Shown here one piece after another: positions 10,308 to 22,700 of a stretch of DNA of 64,000 nucleotides. The stretch is from the NCBI GenBank assembly GCA_947561395.2, contig OX387190.1, positions 11,588,858-11,652,857 on the forward strand. The letters run 5' to 3'. The notes under the pieces were generated by a model. It was not told where the DNA came from. It ran no database searches and saw only the letters and a program-made list of their open reading frames with translations. The translations under genes and the position numbers were made by a program. Numbering within the stretch: the stretch's first letter is position 1; each line of letters starts with the position of its first letter. Source of the DNA: Buxus sempervirens. Taxonomy: Eukaryota > Streptophyta > Magnoliopsida > Buxales > Buxaceae.

Positions 10308-13263
10308 ATAAATCCGAATTCACTCATCTATGAACACTACCAATCATCTGATACCAACAGATAATCAATGCTCACCAAATATATCAGAGTGCAACAAATA
10401 AAAAAAAATGATAAAGCGGAAGACTTAATACAATATCTATCTCGAAATCATAATCTCAGAATGTAAAATCACAGAAATGAAATACAATTAAATACAATGA
10501 ACAAAATGATAACTGCTATACCTTTAACTCTGGATCTACCCGAAACCAACTGCCAACACTTTGGAATCTGCACAATTTATATATAATAAACTAAATGAGA
10601 TCGGAGATTCCAGCAAGTCATCATATGATAAATTAAATACACATGCGGATATATCTGAAATCATAATACATCACAAGTAATCGAGTGCAAGTGAGACAAC
10701 CCCATATCCCACTAAATAATATGAATTCACAACAAGGTTCAAAAGGATTACAATAATAATCAATTGTAATATATAAATCAATTTATAACTTAGAACTAAT
10801 CCAATTCGATTAATACGATAAACCATTCATATTATATCACAAGACTAATCAATGTAATGTCCAGCCGGAACTATAGACTCGGCCAGGACTACAACTATAG
10901 TATTCAGACTGGGATGTACAGTCCTTAGATCACAAGATCACCACACACAACACATTTTGGGTAAATCCCCTTCTACCGGGAAGTACCAATCACATCGCTT
11001 ACACTGCCAGGAGGAATCAAACGTCTTGACTGGCCCTGTCAGGAGGAATCACATCTTGACTGACTCACATCACAAAATAAATAAAAACATGCTGGGAGAA
11101 ATCCTCAACTCAACCAGCTTCGTCGCTCCAATCAGTACAACTCCTTCTACTCCCATACTGATGAGCCCTCACACACTCAAATTTTAATTATCTTTTTATG
11201 CATCCACATAATAACTCCATATTCAAAACATAATAAGGATCTCATTGAGATCAAATAGTGAAATTCATTTTTCTACCTTACATACCGGTAAAGTGCTAAC
11301 CTGCTATTGATAAGCTAAACTTATCGCAGGGTAAAACAAATTTAATTAGGGTGCAATATACACAAATCAAAACTATGAATACTCATGTGTGTGTCAACTT
11401 ATTCAAATATGCATATTTTTCTCAAAATAATAATATTATAATATAAATGCAATTTAAGAATCATGCTAGTGGAATTCACATGAAATATTTAATAATAAGG
11501 ATAAACATCATTGTTTGAAACTTACTATACATATATAATCGATGAAATCCAATTTAGGATCCTCTGATGCAAATAAATAAATCAAACAATCACACAACCA
11601 TTCACGTACAAATCCCCTACTTTTAATTAAATAGACCAAAATTCTCTTTCATGCAATATATTAAATTTCACCTAAATTACAATTTTTCTCTTTACTTTTA
11701 AATTACAATTTTTCTCTTTACTTTTATTAAATTGACCTTATCCCATTTTTAAATTAATTTATAAATCTTAAAAATCACTTTTAAACACTTTTTGATTTTC
11801 CTTGTGACTAAAATGTAATTATTTATTGGGGTTTGAACTTATTTGTTGAATTTAACTAAATATGAACTAAAACTTAATTCTTTAAGTTCTGTACACTAAT
11901 TTATTAATAAAGTTCTCATTTATAACTGTTTTCAGATTACTCTATAAATTTTGTACTGAAACTTAAACACTTTTCAAATTCAACGACATGCACTGTTACT
12001 TCATTTTTTTTTGATCAATTGTGCTACTTTGACGATTTTTGTAGATCAACCCAGGATGCCTCTGAACCTAAAATCAGTTCCTACGTGTTCTATACCTAGC
12101 AAACTAATTTTGAAACTATTAATCTGAGATTTATAATACTTATGCATAGATTTGAAGACATGCATCTAAATACCTCCCAAAAACCATCTGCAACTGTCAT
12201 GGAAAACCAAAACAGAACATCCGTATGTGATTCCAAAACTTCAACAAAACCTCTAATAATCAACTAAAACCAAATGAGTACAATACTTAGACATTCAACA
12301 ACCAAATTACCTACTTCAAAACAAATTAACTGATGACTTACGGTTTGTGCAGATTCCGAAACTGTTACTGAAACTACTACTATAATTCACCTTCTACAGC
12401 AACTCTCCCTTATCCTCCAAGTTACTCCTACTACCATTGACTCCACACTTTGAAAAAGAAAATAAGAATGAAGGAGGATAGGAATGGAGAAGAAAGAGGA
12501 GGGAAAGGCAGATGGATGGAGTCGTTTCTGATTTCGCACCACGTATCAGGTGCGTGTCATTCACCATCTGCCCTTCTATAGAATTCGACAACACTCAAGC
12601 AGGATTAGCTCAAACATCATGATCCGGTGCTAGGTCGCCCATCTAATCCCATGTACAACACCCTTATAACCTGACCCCTGATCCTATGTCTTGCCAAACA
12701 CAAACACCCTACACCTCAAGGATAGAAAGACACGAGAGAAAGACGGTTGTTTTGTCTTTTTATAAGAAGGCACTAAGGTCCTACTCCCCAACACCTCTCA
12801 CAAATACTCCACCAATCCCTAAGAAGACCCCTAAATTGCACATGCTTAATTATAAGACCAACAATTATAATTTTTATATCAATAATTAGTACATTAATAG
12901 CACAAAATAACTTAATACTTTTCATCCAATAAAATATCAATTTAGTCCTTAAATTAGCAACCATACGTATAATTGCATAAATTAAGGAAGAAAACCTTGA
13001 ATTCAAATTAACCCTAATAAATCGTCAAATAAATACATGATAATTATTATAAAATCACTACAAAACAAGTATAATTAATCTCACGTTTAAAACAGGCGAG
13101 ATAAATTACAAATACGCCAATTAATCTAATTAATAAATATATTCTATTGCAATTAAATAATTAATTCAATAAATTCCTAGATAATTAACAGAAAATTCCA
13201 AAATAATTTCAAGTCATCGTAAACATAGCAAAACACAAGAATCTCCGGAAATGGGATGTTACA
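10308..13263 (-). mobile_element. Possible LTR-type sequence adjoining the CACTA insertion
   Basis: No coding gene is visible in this AT-rich stretch. Read on the minus strand it begins TGTAACATCCCATTTCCGG at 13263, resembling the 5' end of LTRs of Tekay/Del-type Ty3/gypsy elements. A TATA-like TTATAAAAAG lies on the minus strand near 12762. The left edge begins TGATAAATCC immediately inside the CACTA boundary, so an LTR ending in CA there is possible. No target duplication could be matched, so this stays tentative. Confidence 0.3.
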
Positions 13264-14171
13264 TTTTTTTTCCTTTTGTGAATTTCCTTTATTAATTTAT
13301 TAGATTTTTATTATTTAATTTGTGTTTAGTTGATCTATCCTAAGCCAAAACAAACCGAAATTATGGTTGGGTTTGGGTTGGTTTGGATTTAGAAGTTTTC
13401 CTACCCAAGTCTACTCTCAGTTTTGACTTGGGGAGGCCCATTTTTAATTTGGTTTGCTTTTGTTTTGGTTTTACTCTCAAAAGCCTTGGTTTTATTCTAA
13501 GCTGACTAGGGAATTAAATTGTCTGCTGCCTTTTACTGCAGTTGTTCCTTCGTGTAATTTGATTGAGATTCTGTCATATGGAGCATCTCACGGTCAGGGT
13601 TTTTTCAACAAGAAAAACCCTTTTACATTTTCAAAAGTCGAGTACTTTGATTGAGATGTTGTCACGTGGAGCATCTCAAAGTCGGGGTATTTTCAACAAG
13701 AAAAACCGTTTTACGTTTTCAAAGCAAAAACTCTTTAGCCTTCTGATGCTACACATATGGTAACATCGATCTAAAATAAAATGCAGGTGCAGTAGCAGTA
13801 AAACGTGGCAGACTGTTTCAAGACTATTCTTCAACTGCCCCATCCATGTTTCCTTTTCATCTAGAACTGTACCAAACTGGAACCACCATTTCGCATTTAT
13901 TAAAGGCAAAATCTAAGATATCGAGCTTACTTAATTACATATAGGGATCCTAATACCAGATTCTATAACTTGTTGAGCCGTTTTCAAAATGGTTGTTACC
14001 TACCATTTGATGGTTCCGTTTAAGCGATTAGATGATTGATCTCACTTCGTCTGGTGTAAAAATATTTGAAAGTTAATTCAAAAGTCAGAAAATTTAATAT
14101 ACCATTTGATGGTTTCGTTTAGTACCACCAGCCATTGTATAACAGTAATAGTAATAATAATAATTTCAACC

Positions 14172-14240
<69 letters not shown>

Positions 14241-14592
14241 TATACTTTTTATTTTTATATTTCAACCAAACTTGTAGATCTAACAACCACTCTTTCATTT
14301 CAACCAAACTTGCAGATCTCCTGTCTTCATCAAATGTCCAATCCTCTTTTCTTCATCTCTAAGAGTCAAAAAATTGAAAACCAAACCCATCAATACCTTT
14401 ACTCCTCTTCTTCAAGTTACCCCATATCTGTTTTCTCAACTTCTGCCCTCTGAATCCAAAGCTCAAATCCCACCTTTTATTCTTCACAAGACATCAAATT
14501 TCCTCAGCCACATCTCCAGCTTCTCTTATCCCTTCAATGTGCAAAATCCTGCTTTCTTGAGATCCAAGGGCATTTCAAACGTTTTAGCAAAC
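13264..14592 (+). other. Region upstream of the methyltransferase gene, with two simple repeats
   Basis: No gene was recognised. A roughly 90-bp direct duplication occupies about 13558-13730: TTTGATTGAGAT and AACAAGAAAAACC(C/G)TTTTAC recur in both copies. A short direct repeat, TACCATTTGATGGTT, occurs near 14000 and 14100. An (AAT)n microsatellite follows. The methyltransferase promoter should lie in the last few hundred bases, but I could not single out a convincing TATA box. Confidence 0.6.
14171..14240 (+). repeat. (AAT)n microsatellite
   Basis: About 22 uninterrupted AAT/ATA trinucleotides lie roughly 350 bp upstream of the methyltransferase gene. Smaller (TAA)n runs occur just before it. 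Confidence 0.95.
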
Positions 14593-15481
14593 ATGAGATC
14601 CAAAGCTAAGTACCCCCATTGATCTTAAGCTCCTCGTACTTGGTTTCTTCATAGCTTGCCTTCTTCTCTTGATCTTGAGATCAAACTTCTCATCTTCCCA
14701 AAAATACCCACTGTCTGTATCACCAACCCAATCATCAACAGAAGCAAATCCAGCAGAATCACTTCAACAGACAATTTGCCCACCTCCTTCTACCACACCC
14801 ACTTGTACAAAGATCCCATCTTCATTAGTCCAAGTTATCCTTCATTATTCGACCTCGAATATCACCCCTCAACAAACACTCAAGGAGATCTCAGTAACCT
14901 CCCAAATCCTAAAGAAGAAATCCCCATGCAACTTTCTGGTGTTTGGCCTAGGCCATGACAGCCTCATGTGGAGTGCTCTCAACCATGGTGGACGTACAGT
15001 TTTTCTTGAAGAAGATAAGGTATGGATCGAGCAAATAACGCAGAAATTCCCGATGTTAGAATCATATCATGTTGTTTATAGTAGCAAGGTTCGCGAAGCC
15101 GATGATCTTATGAGGCTAGGAATGGATGATGAATGTAAGAAAGTGAGTGACCCTAGATTGTCAAATTGTGTGCTTGCACTAAAGGGTCTACCAAAGGAGA
15201 TTTATGAGATAGAATGGGATTTGATTATGGTCGATGCGCCTACTGGGTACTTTGAGGATGCACCGGGGAGGATGAGCGCCATCTACACGGCAGGACTGAT
15301 GGCAAGGAACAGAGAGGAGGGAGACACTGATGTTTTTGTGCATGATGTGAATAGGGTGGTGGAGGACAAGTTCTCAATGACATTTCTTTGTGAAGGATAT
15401 ATGAAGAAACAAGAGGGAAGGATAAGGCATTTCAGAATTCCAAGTCATAGGAACAGCCTTGGTAGGACCTTCTGTCCTTAG
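14593..15481 (+). CDS. GXM: Glucuronoxylan 4-O-methyltransferase (DUF579), single exon, one-base frameshift near the start
   Basis: The protein matches the GXM branch of DUF579, Golgi enzymes that transfer a methyl group from S-adenosylmethionine to O-4 of glucuronic acid side chains on xylan in secondary walls. Visible family features in order are a short basic start, a hydrophobic signal anchor (LLVLGFFIACLLLLIL, about residues 12-27), a variable Ser/Thr/Pro stem, then the catalytic domain with FLVFGLGHDSLMW, NHGGRTVFLEEDK, WDLIMVDAPTGYF, APGRMSAIYTAG and DVFVHDVNR, ending near GRTFCP. Length, about 295 residues, fits the family. The ATG at 14593 opens with MRSKAKYP, but five C residues at 14613-14617 push this frame to a stop at 14620-14622. 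With four C residues the start would join the anchor and catalytic domain in one frame. This is either a sequencing or assembly error or a recent null allele. It is the only ordinary host gene seen here. Confidence 0.88.
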
Positions 15482-16613
15482 GCTTTCATTGTTGATCTGA
15501 ACAAACATAAGACCTCTAGCAATGATGAAAATGGGAAGAGGAGAAGAAGCTGTCGGAGCAACTTTTACTACTTTTTTTTGTTAGTTTCTTTTATTTTGAG
15601 TTGTTAAAGGTTTTTCTTACACTCCACAAATAAATGGCAATCACCATCGTCACCACCACCACCATCAAACCAAATCTTTCCACCCCCAACAACCTCCCCC
15701 CCCCCCCAAAAAAAAAACAATAACTCCTTTTTTTTTTTCTTTTTTTCCCCTTTCCCTCTTTTCTTTTTCTTTTTTTTTTTTTGTCAGAGCAACTTTTACC
15801 ACTATTTTTTTGTTAGTTTCTTTTATTTTGAGTTGTTAAAGGTTTTTCTTACACTCCACAAATAAATGGCAATCACCATCGTCCGCCCCCCACCCCCCAA
15901 AAAAAAAACAAAAACTCATTTTTTCTTTTTTTTCCTCTTTCCCTCTTTTTTTTTTTTTTTTGGTTTTTTCTTTTCTTTTGGGGTATACGATCTCTTATAT
16001 TAGTTGGGGCCTGTATGATATAAAATGGGTAGATCATGTTTAAGCTTGAGCTGGTTTGTTATGGACAGGGCTCAATTCACATTCATTCTTTTTTTTTTTT
16101 TTGGTGAAACAATTTACATTCAATCCATTCCCATGTTTTGAAGCATGACATGGCCAGGTAACGATCGTTACAAAAAAAAAAAAAACTCAGCCCATCATAG
16201 CTGTGGCCTCGACATAACCCAGGACATGCATTGTAGGTCTCAAACCATGCTGGGCCTCTTGTAATGCGATATTGGCCCAAAATTTGTGTAACACAATGGG
16301 CTTACGTGTGATGGGCCATTGGAGGACCAACTTATATCCTAAGGGATTTGTGTCCCTTGTATGGCAAGAATGAACTCTCAGAAGTAGGAATTGCATTTGA
16401 GGATTAGACTTTTTTTTTTGGGTACGTAGAAGCATTTGAGGAGCAAAGTGTATCTAAGACATGGAGTATTGATTTAGTGCGCGCATCATGACACAAGCTT
16501 AGTCTTACTGGGCCATGTGGGTTGCAAGGTTTTGCATGGACCCTCTTAGATTAGTCGGTTGAGCATAAGCGGACCCGGATACTATGGTAATGGAAGTGGT
16601 ATTATTATTATTA
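15482..16613. other. Downstream region of the methyltransferase gene with a tandem duplication
   Basis: A 231-bp unit is duplicated in tandem. TGTC(G/A)GAGCAACTTTTAC starts at 15551 and again at 15782, and both copies continue through TTTTGAGTTGTTAAAGG and ACACTCCACAAATAAATGGC, then C-, A- and T-rich low-complexity runs. The first copy begins in the probable 3' untranslated region of the methyltransferase gene. No other gene is recognisable up to 16613. Confidence 0.8.
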
Positions 16614-17144
16614 GAGCTTTTTGCATTCATACCCTTATATTATGATATATTTGCATTTATATCCTCTTGTTTTAATATTTATATTTATATCCCTCCATTC
16701 AACATAATTGTTGTAGAAATGTCAAATTCATTTAACTTTTGTTGTTTGTTTTTATTAAATGACTAAATTAACCATCTATAAGATGAAAAAAATATATTAA
16801 ATAGCCAAATGACAATGGGTCTAGGTGGAATCCCAATGAAAAATTACTAATCGAGCAAATTAATATCAATGATCACTTAAAGTATATATGTAATACATAT
16901 AATAATATAAGGACGTAAATGAGTTTATAAGATAATATAGGATGATAAATACAAAATATTTTTATTTTGTAGAAGGTTACTTTAGTCATTTAATAAAAAT
17001 AAACAACAAAAGCTAATGTACATTAACGTCAGGGGTATGGTTATAACGATCATACAAAACGGAGGGATATAAATACAAATATTAAAAATAAGAGGATATG
17101 GATGCAAATATAGTATAGTGTAAGGACATGGATGCAAAAAGCCC
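16614..17144. mobile_element. 531-bp Mutator-type MITE with long inverted repeats and 9-bp target duplication
   Basis: The ends are imperfect inverted repeats of about 170 bp, starting GAGCTTTTTGCATTCATA on the left and (reverse complement) GGGCTTTTTGCATCCATG on the right. Both run inwards through TATATCCCTCC and TTTATTAAATGACTAAA. Perfect 9-bp direct repeats TTATTATTA flank the element at 16605-16613 and 17145-17153. Nine-base target duplications and long inverted repeats are diagnostic of the Mutator superfamily. No protein is encoded. The TSD sits in a simple repeat, so some ambiguity of 3 bp remains. Confidence 0.85.
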
Positions 17145-17153
17145 TTATTATTA

Positions 17154-18141
17154 TAGGTGATTGACATATTATAAAAGATTTAAATCATCTATGGACGACC
17201 CCGTAAAGGTGTTCGTCCATATCATATAGGTGGTTGCCACGTCATCAATCACATGCAATAAATGAATGAGTTAAATCATTCTATAGGTGATTACTAATGT
17301 GACAATCACCTTTATGACATGGACCGGTATATTTTACAAGCTCATCCATAGATGATTTAAATCATGGTGGTGGTATACCACAATCACATATGATGGTCAT
17401 GACGGTATAGTCACAAGGTATTGGTGCTTTCATTGCCAAAGTGGTGTCAATGAGCAGAACAATAGATCAATGTTGTTATAGGTAACAGTCTTGCCATAAC
17501 ATGTGTTATGCGACCATAAATGCTAGTAATGGTGGTTTGACCACCAAAGATAGTAGAGTTGATATCAAGAATGATTCTCCAAGACCCATTGCTTCTCCCT
17601 AAGTAAGGATCCAAAGCAAGAACTTCTTGAGACTTAGTCTACTAGCATTGTTATGAATATCATATGAAGATCAAATACAAATTTAAAATCATCTATAACC
17701 AGTGCGCGCTAGTCGGCCCAGGTGCGTGGATGTGTTTGTGAGTCAACATTATCTAATTTTTCCTAAAAGGATGGCGCAGACAAACACATAAGCGCATCTG
17801 GTTTGATTTAGGAAATTCAGGCTCAATGACCCGATTATGATTCAGGTGCGCATTTGTCTCTTGCAGAACCAGTACATGGTGGGGTTATGACTACTCGCTT
17901 TTGATGATGGTGGTTTCGGTCTGAGGATTTAATTAACTTAGCCAGTCCTTTTTTAAATTTTATGGAGCCACCACAATACATTGAGTTTAGGATTTGAATA
18001 ATTACAAAAAAAATGTCTGGTTTACCCAGATTCTGGTTAAATGACTTGATAGAAGTCTGTACACAATCTGAATCATGCGTTCGGTAATAGGTTCTTATTA
18101 ATTTCAGGTTAGATCGGATTAGTTGATTCTTAAAATTTGCC
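17154..18141. other. Intergenic region between the MITE and the giant MULE
   Basis: No gene is visible. A small inverted repeat is present: GATTTAAATCATCTATGG near 17180 is mirrored by CCATAGATGATTTAAATC near 17346. Copies of TATAGGTGATT lie near 17153 and 17282. This may be a decayed MITE, but no target duplication was found. Confidence 0.4.
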
Positions 18142-18150
18142 TATGCTTGC
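18142..18150. other. Left target-site duplication of the giant MULE
   Basis: TATGCTTGC, identical to 38362-38370. Confidence 0.95.
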
Positions 18151-18340
18151 GCGCTCGGATCCTCTATGAAGCGCATCCTCTGTGAAGCAACGCATCGTCT
18201 GTGAAGCGCAATCCAACGGACCAGAATAAGCGAAGGGTAGTAGCGTAATTTTGGACGAAACGTTTAAAAAACTATTAAAATTCTCCTCGGCTTTGTCCTC
18301 GGCAATCTCCTCGTCTCGATGAAAACGTGCGAAACATATT
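18151..18340 (+). repeat. Left terminal inverted repeat of the giant MULE
   Basis: It matches the reverse complement of 38361 to about 38185. It opens with three near-tandem copies of a roughly 18-21 bp unit, ATCCTCTGTGAAGCGC (about 18159-18209), which are also present in the other end. Repeated units at a MULE terminus are plausible transposase binding sites; this is inference. Weaker similarity extends to about 18570, including GGGACCACCAC. Confidence 0.93.
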
Positions 18341-18418
18341 ATTTAATTTGGGATCCTCTCCACGTCCGCAACGTGCGAAACATAATATTATTTAATTTAG
18401 GATTCTCTCCACGTCCGC
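18321..18418 (+). repeat. 49-bp tandem duplication inside the left end
   Basis: ACGTGCGAAACAT, then TATTTAATTT, then CTCTCCACGTCCGCA occur twice in a row. The right terminus has a single copy of this segment, so the duplication arose in the left end only. Confidence 0.85.
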
Positions 18419-18669
18419 ACCTTACCCGACATTTCTGGACCTTCTTCGTCTTCGTCATCCTCATCGCATACAAAAGGGACAGGATCATACTCCATTTGCT
18501 TCACAGAGGTTTCCCTTTCTTACAAACGCGCGCGCCCACTTGACGAAAGAAAGGGACCACCACCATCACAAGAACTTCGTAAGCGAGGGACCACCACGAC
18601 AGCCACCAGCCTCATTGAAAGACGACTGTAAGCCCTGATTTAATTTTATAATATAATGACCAAATGTAT

Positions 18670-19640
18670 ACATAAGGAGCCATGGGTACCAGGCGAAATA
18701 AGCCAAAGGTACTGCTCCAAATAACGATGGGTACTTGCCGAGTTAAGCTTTAGGTACTCCCGAAGAGCTCCCAAAAAACATTTTCGTAGTCAACAAATAA
18801 ACCTATGGTACCCTCCAAATAAGCATTAGCTAAATCCCCATTTAATTCACAGGCACCCCCAAATAAAGTGTAGGTACCCCCAGTCAAATAACCCATACGT
18901 ACGCCCCACAAATCAGATTAAGGTATCCCACTCTAAGCCCAAGGTATCGCATATAAGCCTAAGGTACCTCCCATATAAACCTAAGGTACCCCATGGTAAG
19001 CCAAACCCACTCACCGAAATTAGCCTAAGGTATCCCCTAAACCTACAGTACCCACAATATAAGCCCAAGGTATCCCCAATATAGGGCTAAGGTACTTCCT
19101 GAAATCGTGATTCGGCGATTTGTCCTAAGACCTAATCGCTACGAAACAGAGACAATGTTTCACTGCTTACAGTTAATCGCAAATCCGCGATTAGTCGTCT
19201 GATTAATCGCCACACCTAATCGCCAGGTGACGATTAATCCTGTACTTAATCGTGATGAAAATCTTGGGAAGTAAGGCTTAGATTCCTCTCCCCTCCCCAA
19301 TTAATTCATAATTGGTGGGTTACCCAAGGCTTATGGGGCTGGTACCTAAGGCTCACTTGTTTGTACCAAAGCATTTTTGGGGTGTACCTAGAACATTTTT
19401 TGGGGGTTGGGGGGGGGGGGGATATTTGGGGATACCCAAGGCTTATTTGTGGGGTACGAAAGCCTTATTTTGTTGGGGGTACCTAAGGCTTAATTGGGTT
19501 TTGGTAAGCCAATTTGTAGGTGTAGGTAAACCAATTTAGGGGGCCTATTTGTGGGTACCCAATTCTTATTTGTGGGGTACAAAATGCATATTTGTGGGGT
19601 ACGTAAGGCGTATTTCAATTTACATTTTGATTTTATAGAT
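18670..19640. repeat. MULE repeat cassette 1: GGTACC units around a CGATTAATCG-type core
   Basis: At 18670-19090 there are more than ten units of the type AAGCCTAAGGTACCCC. At 19100-19260 there is a cluster of CGATTAATCG-like sequences (GCGATTTG, TAATCGC, CGATTAGTC, GATTAATCGCC). At 19310-19640 the GGTACC unit returns in the opposite orientation (GGTACCTAAGGCTTATTTGG). The cassette lies between the left terminus and the protease gene. Confidence 0.88.
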
Positions 19641-19704
19641 GGCACATATAAATAGTCACATTGAAAAGTTTTTTTTTTATCAATTTGTGTATTTATTTGT
19701 AGAT

Positions 19705-22700
19705 AAATGGCACCAAGCGGGGAAGGAGTTCGCAATAGATGTAGTCCTCAATGACTGCTAAAAATTATCGAAAGGTTGAACGAGTCCCAGAGGCTAGCTG
19801 TTAGAGAAATTGGGCTGGGAAGCCTTCTTGATATGACGATTAAACACTGTTATAAGGGCAACATTGTGTCCTTATTGGCTTCATTTGATCCCGATAAATG
19901 TTGCCTTGAAGTAAGCGGAAGGACGTTTGATATATCACCTCCTGATGTTAGCGGATATTGGGGGTGACCTCTGCCGGGGAGACTATAGAAATCGATGAGG
20001 TGGAAAATGACCTCACAGAATTAAAGAAAATGTATTGTGATGATAAGGGTAAGATACCTTTAGGAGAGCTGGAGAGAAGACTGCAAGAGAAGGAGACGGC
20101 GGATGAAGATTTTTTGAGGCTTTTTGTATTGTTTGCATTGGGCTCATTTTTATGCCCTCAAGCTAAGCCGGAGGCCAGCACAAAGTTCTTAAATCTCATA
20201 ATGGATATGGAGGGACTCTGTACCCTCAACTGGTCGAAGTTGGTTCTTGATTGGCTCATTGCCGCAATCCGCCGATACAAGGAGAAGCATCAAATATATG
20301 TCGGTGGTTGTTTGGTTTTTCTAAAGGTAAATTATTGTTATACACACATCTCATATATTTGGTATGCTTAAATTGTAATGGAAGAAATGTTTACTCAATC
20401 GCAGATGTTCTATTATGAATGTTTACGCATTGATGGGAGCGCGATAGAGTTTGATGCAACAGCTCCTCTCATCACCATGTGGAATGATGAGGATGTGTTG
20501 GAGAGGGAGAAAGAAGGAAAAGAAAAGGACATGAAAACTCCGGAACATATTGAATATGAAAATGTTCCGGAGTCCGATAAATCAAAGGGGAGGAAGAAGG
20601 TATATTATATTATATTGTATTTATATTTTCGAATAGGGGGTACTCAATATCAATATTCATTATACGTACATGGACATAAATTTTACTTGATTGTGTGTTT
20701 TAGCAGGATAAATTGAGGGCAGCGATAAAGAAGCTAACGAAGGTAGTTGCTGCCCTTCAGCGTGAGGTAGCCTAATCCCCGAGACTGAAGGCTTTGGAGA
20801 AGGAGGTAATGGAAATCGGTTTTTGTCATTATTCATTATAAGTTCCAGATCTTATAGAAATGCAAATGTTTGTGGCTTGATTTGTTTAGGTGGAGAAATT
20901 GAAGTTGATGATAAGCAATCTTGAAGTAGGGCAAGCTGAATTAAGAGAGATGGTTCTCGAGCTTTTTGGATATGCTCGTGACTACCGAAGCTACTCTGCC
21001 CCTGAATGTCCACGTGAACCATTTGAGGTTCTAATGAACGTTGCTTCTGCACCGGAGGGCCCTTGCCCAGTGTAACCAATGGAAGATATTGAACCTAGGG
21101 TGGAATGTATCCCGGATCCAACAGCGGGAGAATATGAAGGGTCAATCGTTCCATTTCAACCCGTTGAAGCTCCGAGATTGGAACGAATAAAGATGCCCGG
21201 CAAGGCAAAAAGGAGTCCTTTTACAACCATCACCGGGGAAAAAAAGAAGAGGGCCAGAAAGAGTAAGCAACCGCTCGATGCCGAGAGGCCAACGCAAACG
21301 GTAAGTAATATATAATTGGATGTCTAATTGCATGTCAACCATTCATGTAAAACTTTACTATAGTAGATTGAAGAGCAAAATTGTCGATGTAATGATCGTG
21401 TGACCTACATGAAATATATTTCAGGTACCATCTCACGATGATGAACCTGCGGAGGCTAGGATGTTGCTGGATCTGAACATTGCAAATCCGGCCATACAGC
21501 CATTGGTATGTTTGTTCTCAGTTTTTCTAAAGGAATTGTTTTTTGTTTTTCGGTTAGAATTAGGTTGATAGCCATATATTCATTTTTTGGAATTTTTAAT
21601 AAACTTGTAGGCAAGCGAACCACTGGAGGCATCTTCTAGTAGGATTCCGGTGGATGCTGGATGTGCGGTCTGCAACTATGCATTCCGTGAGGACCTCGAT
21701 CTAGAGTACGTACTTTCGCATATTTATGTTTGACGCGTTGTTTCTTTGTAAATTGTTGCGTATGGTTTGACTGTTTCTTTTGTGTGATATATATGTAGCG
21801 AGGTTTTGGTGAGATTCTTCGATATCTTCATTGCCCGCAGTGAGTTCTAGTGTTTGAAGCCTAAGAAATGGGTTACCAACTGGGTAGGAGTCTAACAACC
21901 TAAGTATCTTGTCAGATCGCATAAATATTTGGATTCTTAGATTTTATTTTTTTCTATGTAGATCTTGGATTGCTACATGCGGATGCTGAATTTCCAGGAA
22001 CAGCAGGTTGGAGGCCCATGTTACTTCTTCCTGTCAGATTTTGGGGTAATTATTACGACATTCTTCAAAATCATTTGACACTGTCTGTAATACTCCTGTT
22101 GAACTTATATTATAACTTTTCAGAATTTTTGCGCGGCAGAAGAAAACCGAGAACTTACCAGACTTAATGATCAATTTGATCCATCGTACCTACTGAATAT
22201 AGTGAACTACAAAATGGTAAGCTTAACTCACCATTGTTGCTGGGATCTTTTAATAGGGTAGGGCTAATAAATATGTTTGTATGCAGTTGTTTTTCCCTAT
22301 ATTGGAGCAAGAACATTGGTACATGTGTGTTGTTGACATGAATAAGAAGAAAGTATTTTTTTTGAACTCGATGAAGGTGTGGAGAACCCGCGAAGTTCTC
22401 ACTGGAGTGGTAAGTGATCAGCGTAATAATTTCTTGTGTCACTAATGTTGTTATTAAGTATCAATTTTTATATTTAAGCTAAAAGCAGTAGATATTATAT
22501 GCACCTGGCAATGGGAAAAGGAAGTTTTAGTAAGCAAATTTCCAAGGACGAAAGCAGAGACTCTTAAGCTTACTCGGCAAGACAACCCGTATGTTTTCCA
22601 CCAATACTATCTTTTCTATCCTTACTACGATATGATATTAATAGCATTAACTTTTAATCACATCTTTTGTAGCCATGACTGTGGAATCTTCGCCATGAAG

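Noticed and set aside
14119..14453. Open frames with long Asn or Tyr runs
   Set aside because: They are translations of the (AAT)n microsatellite.
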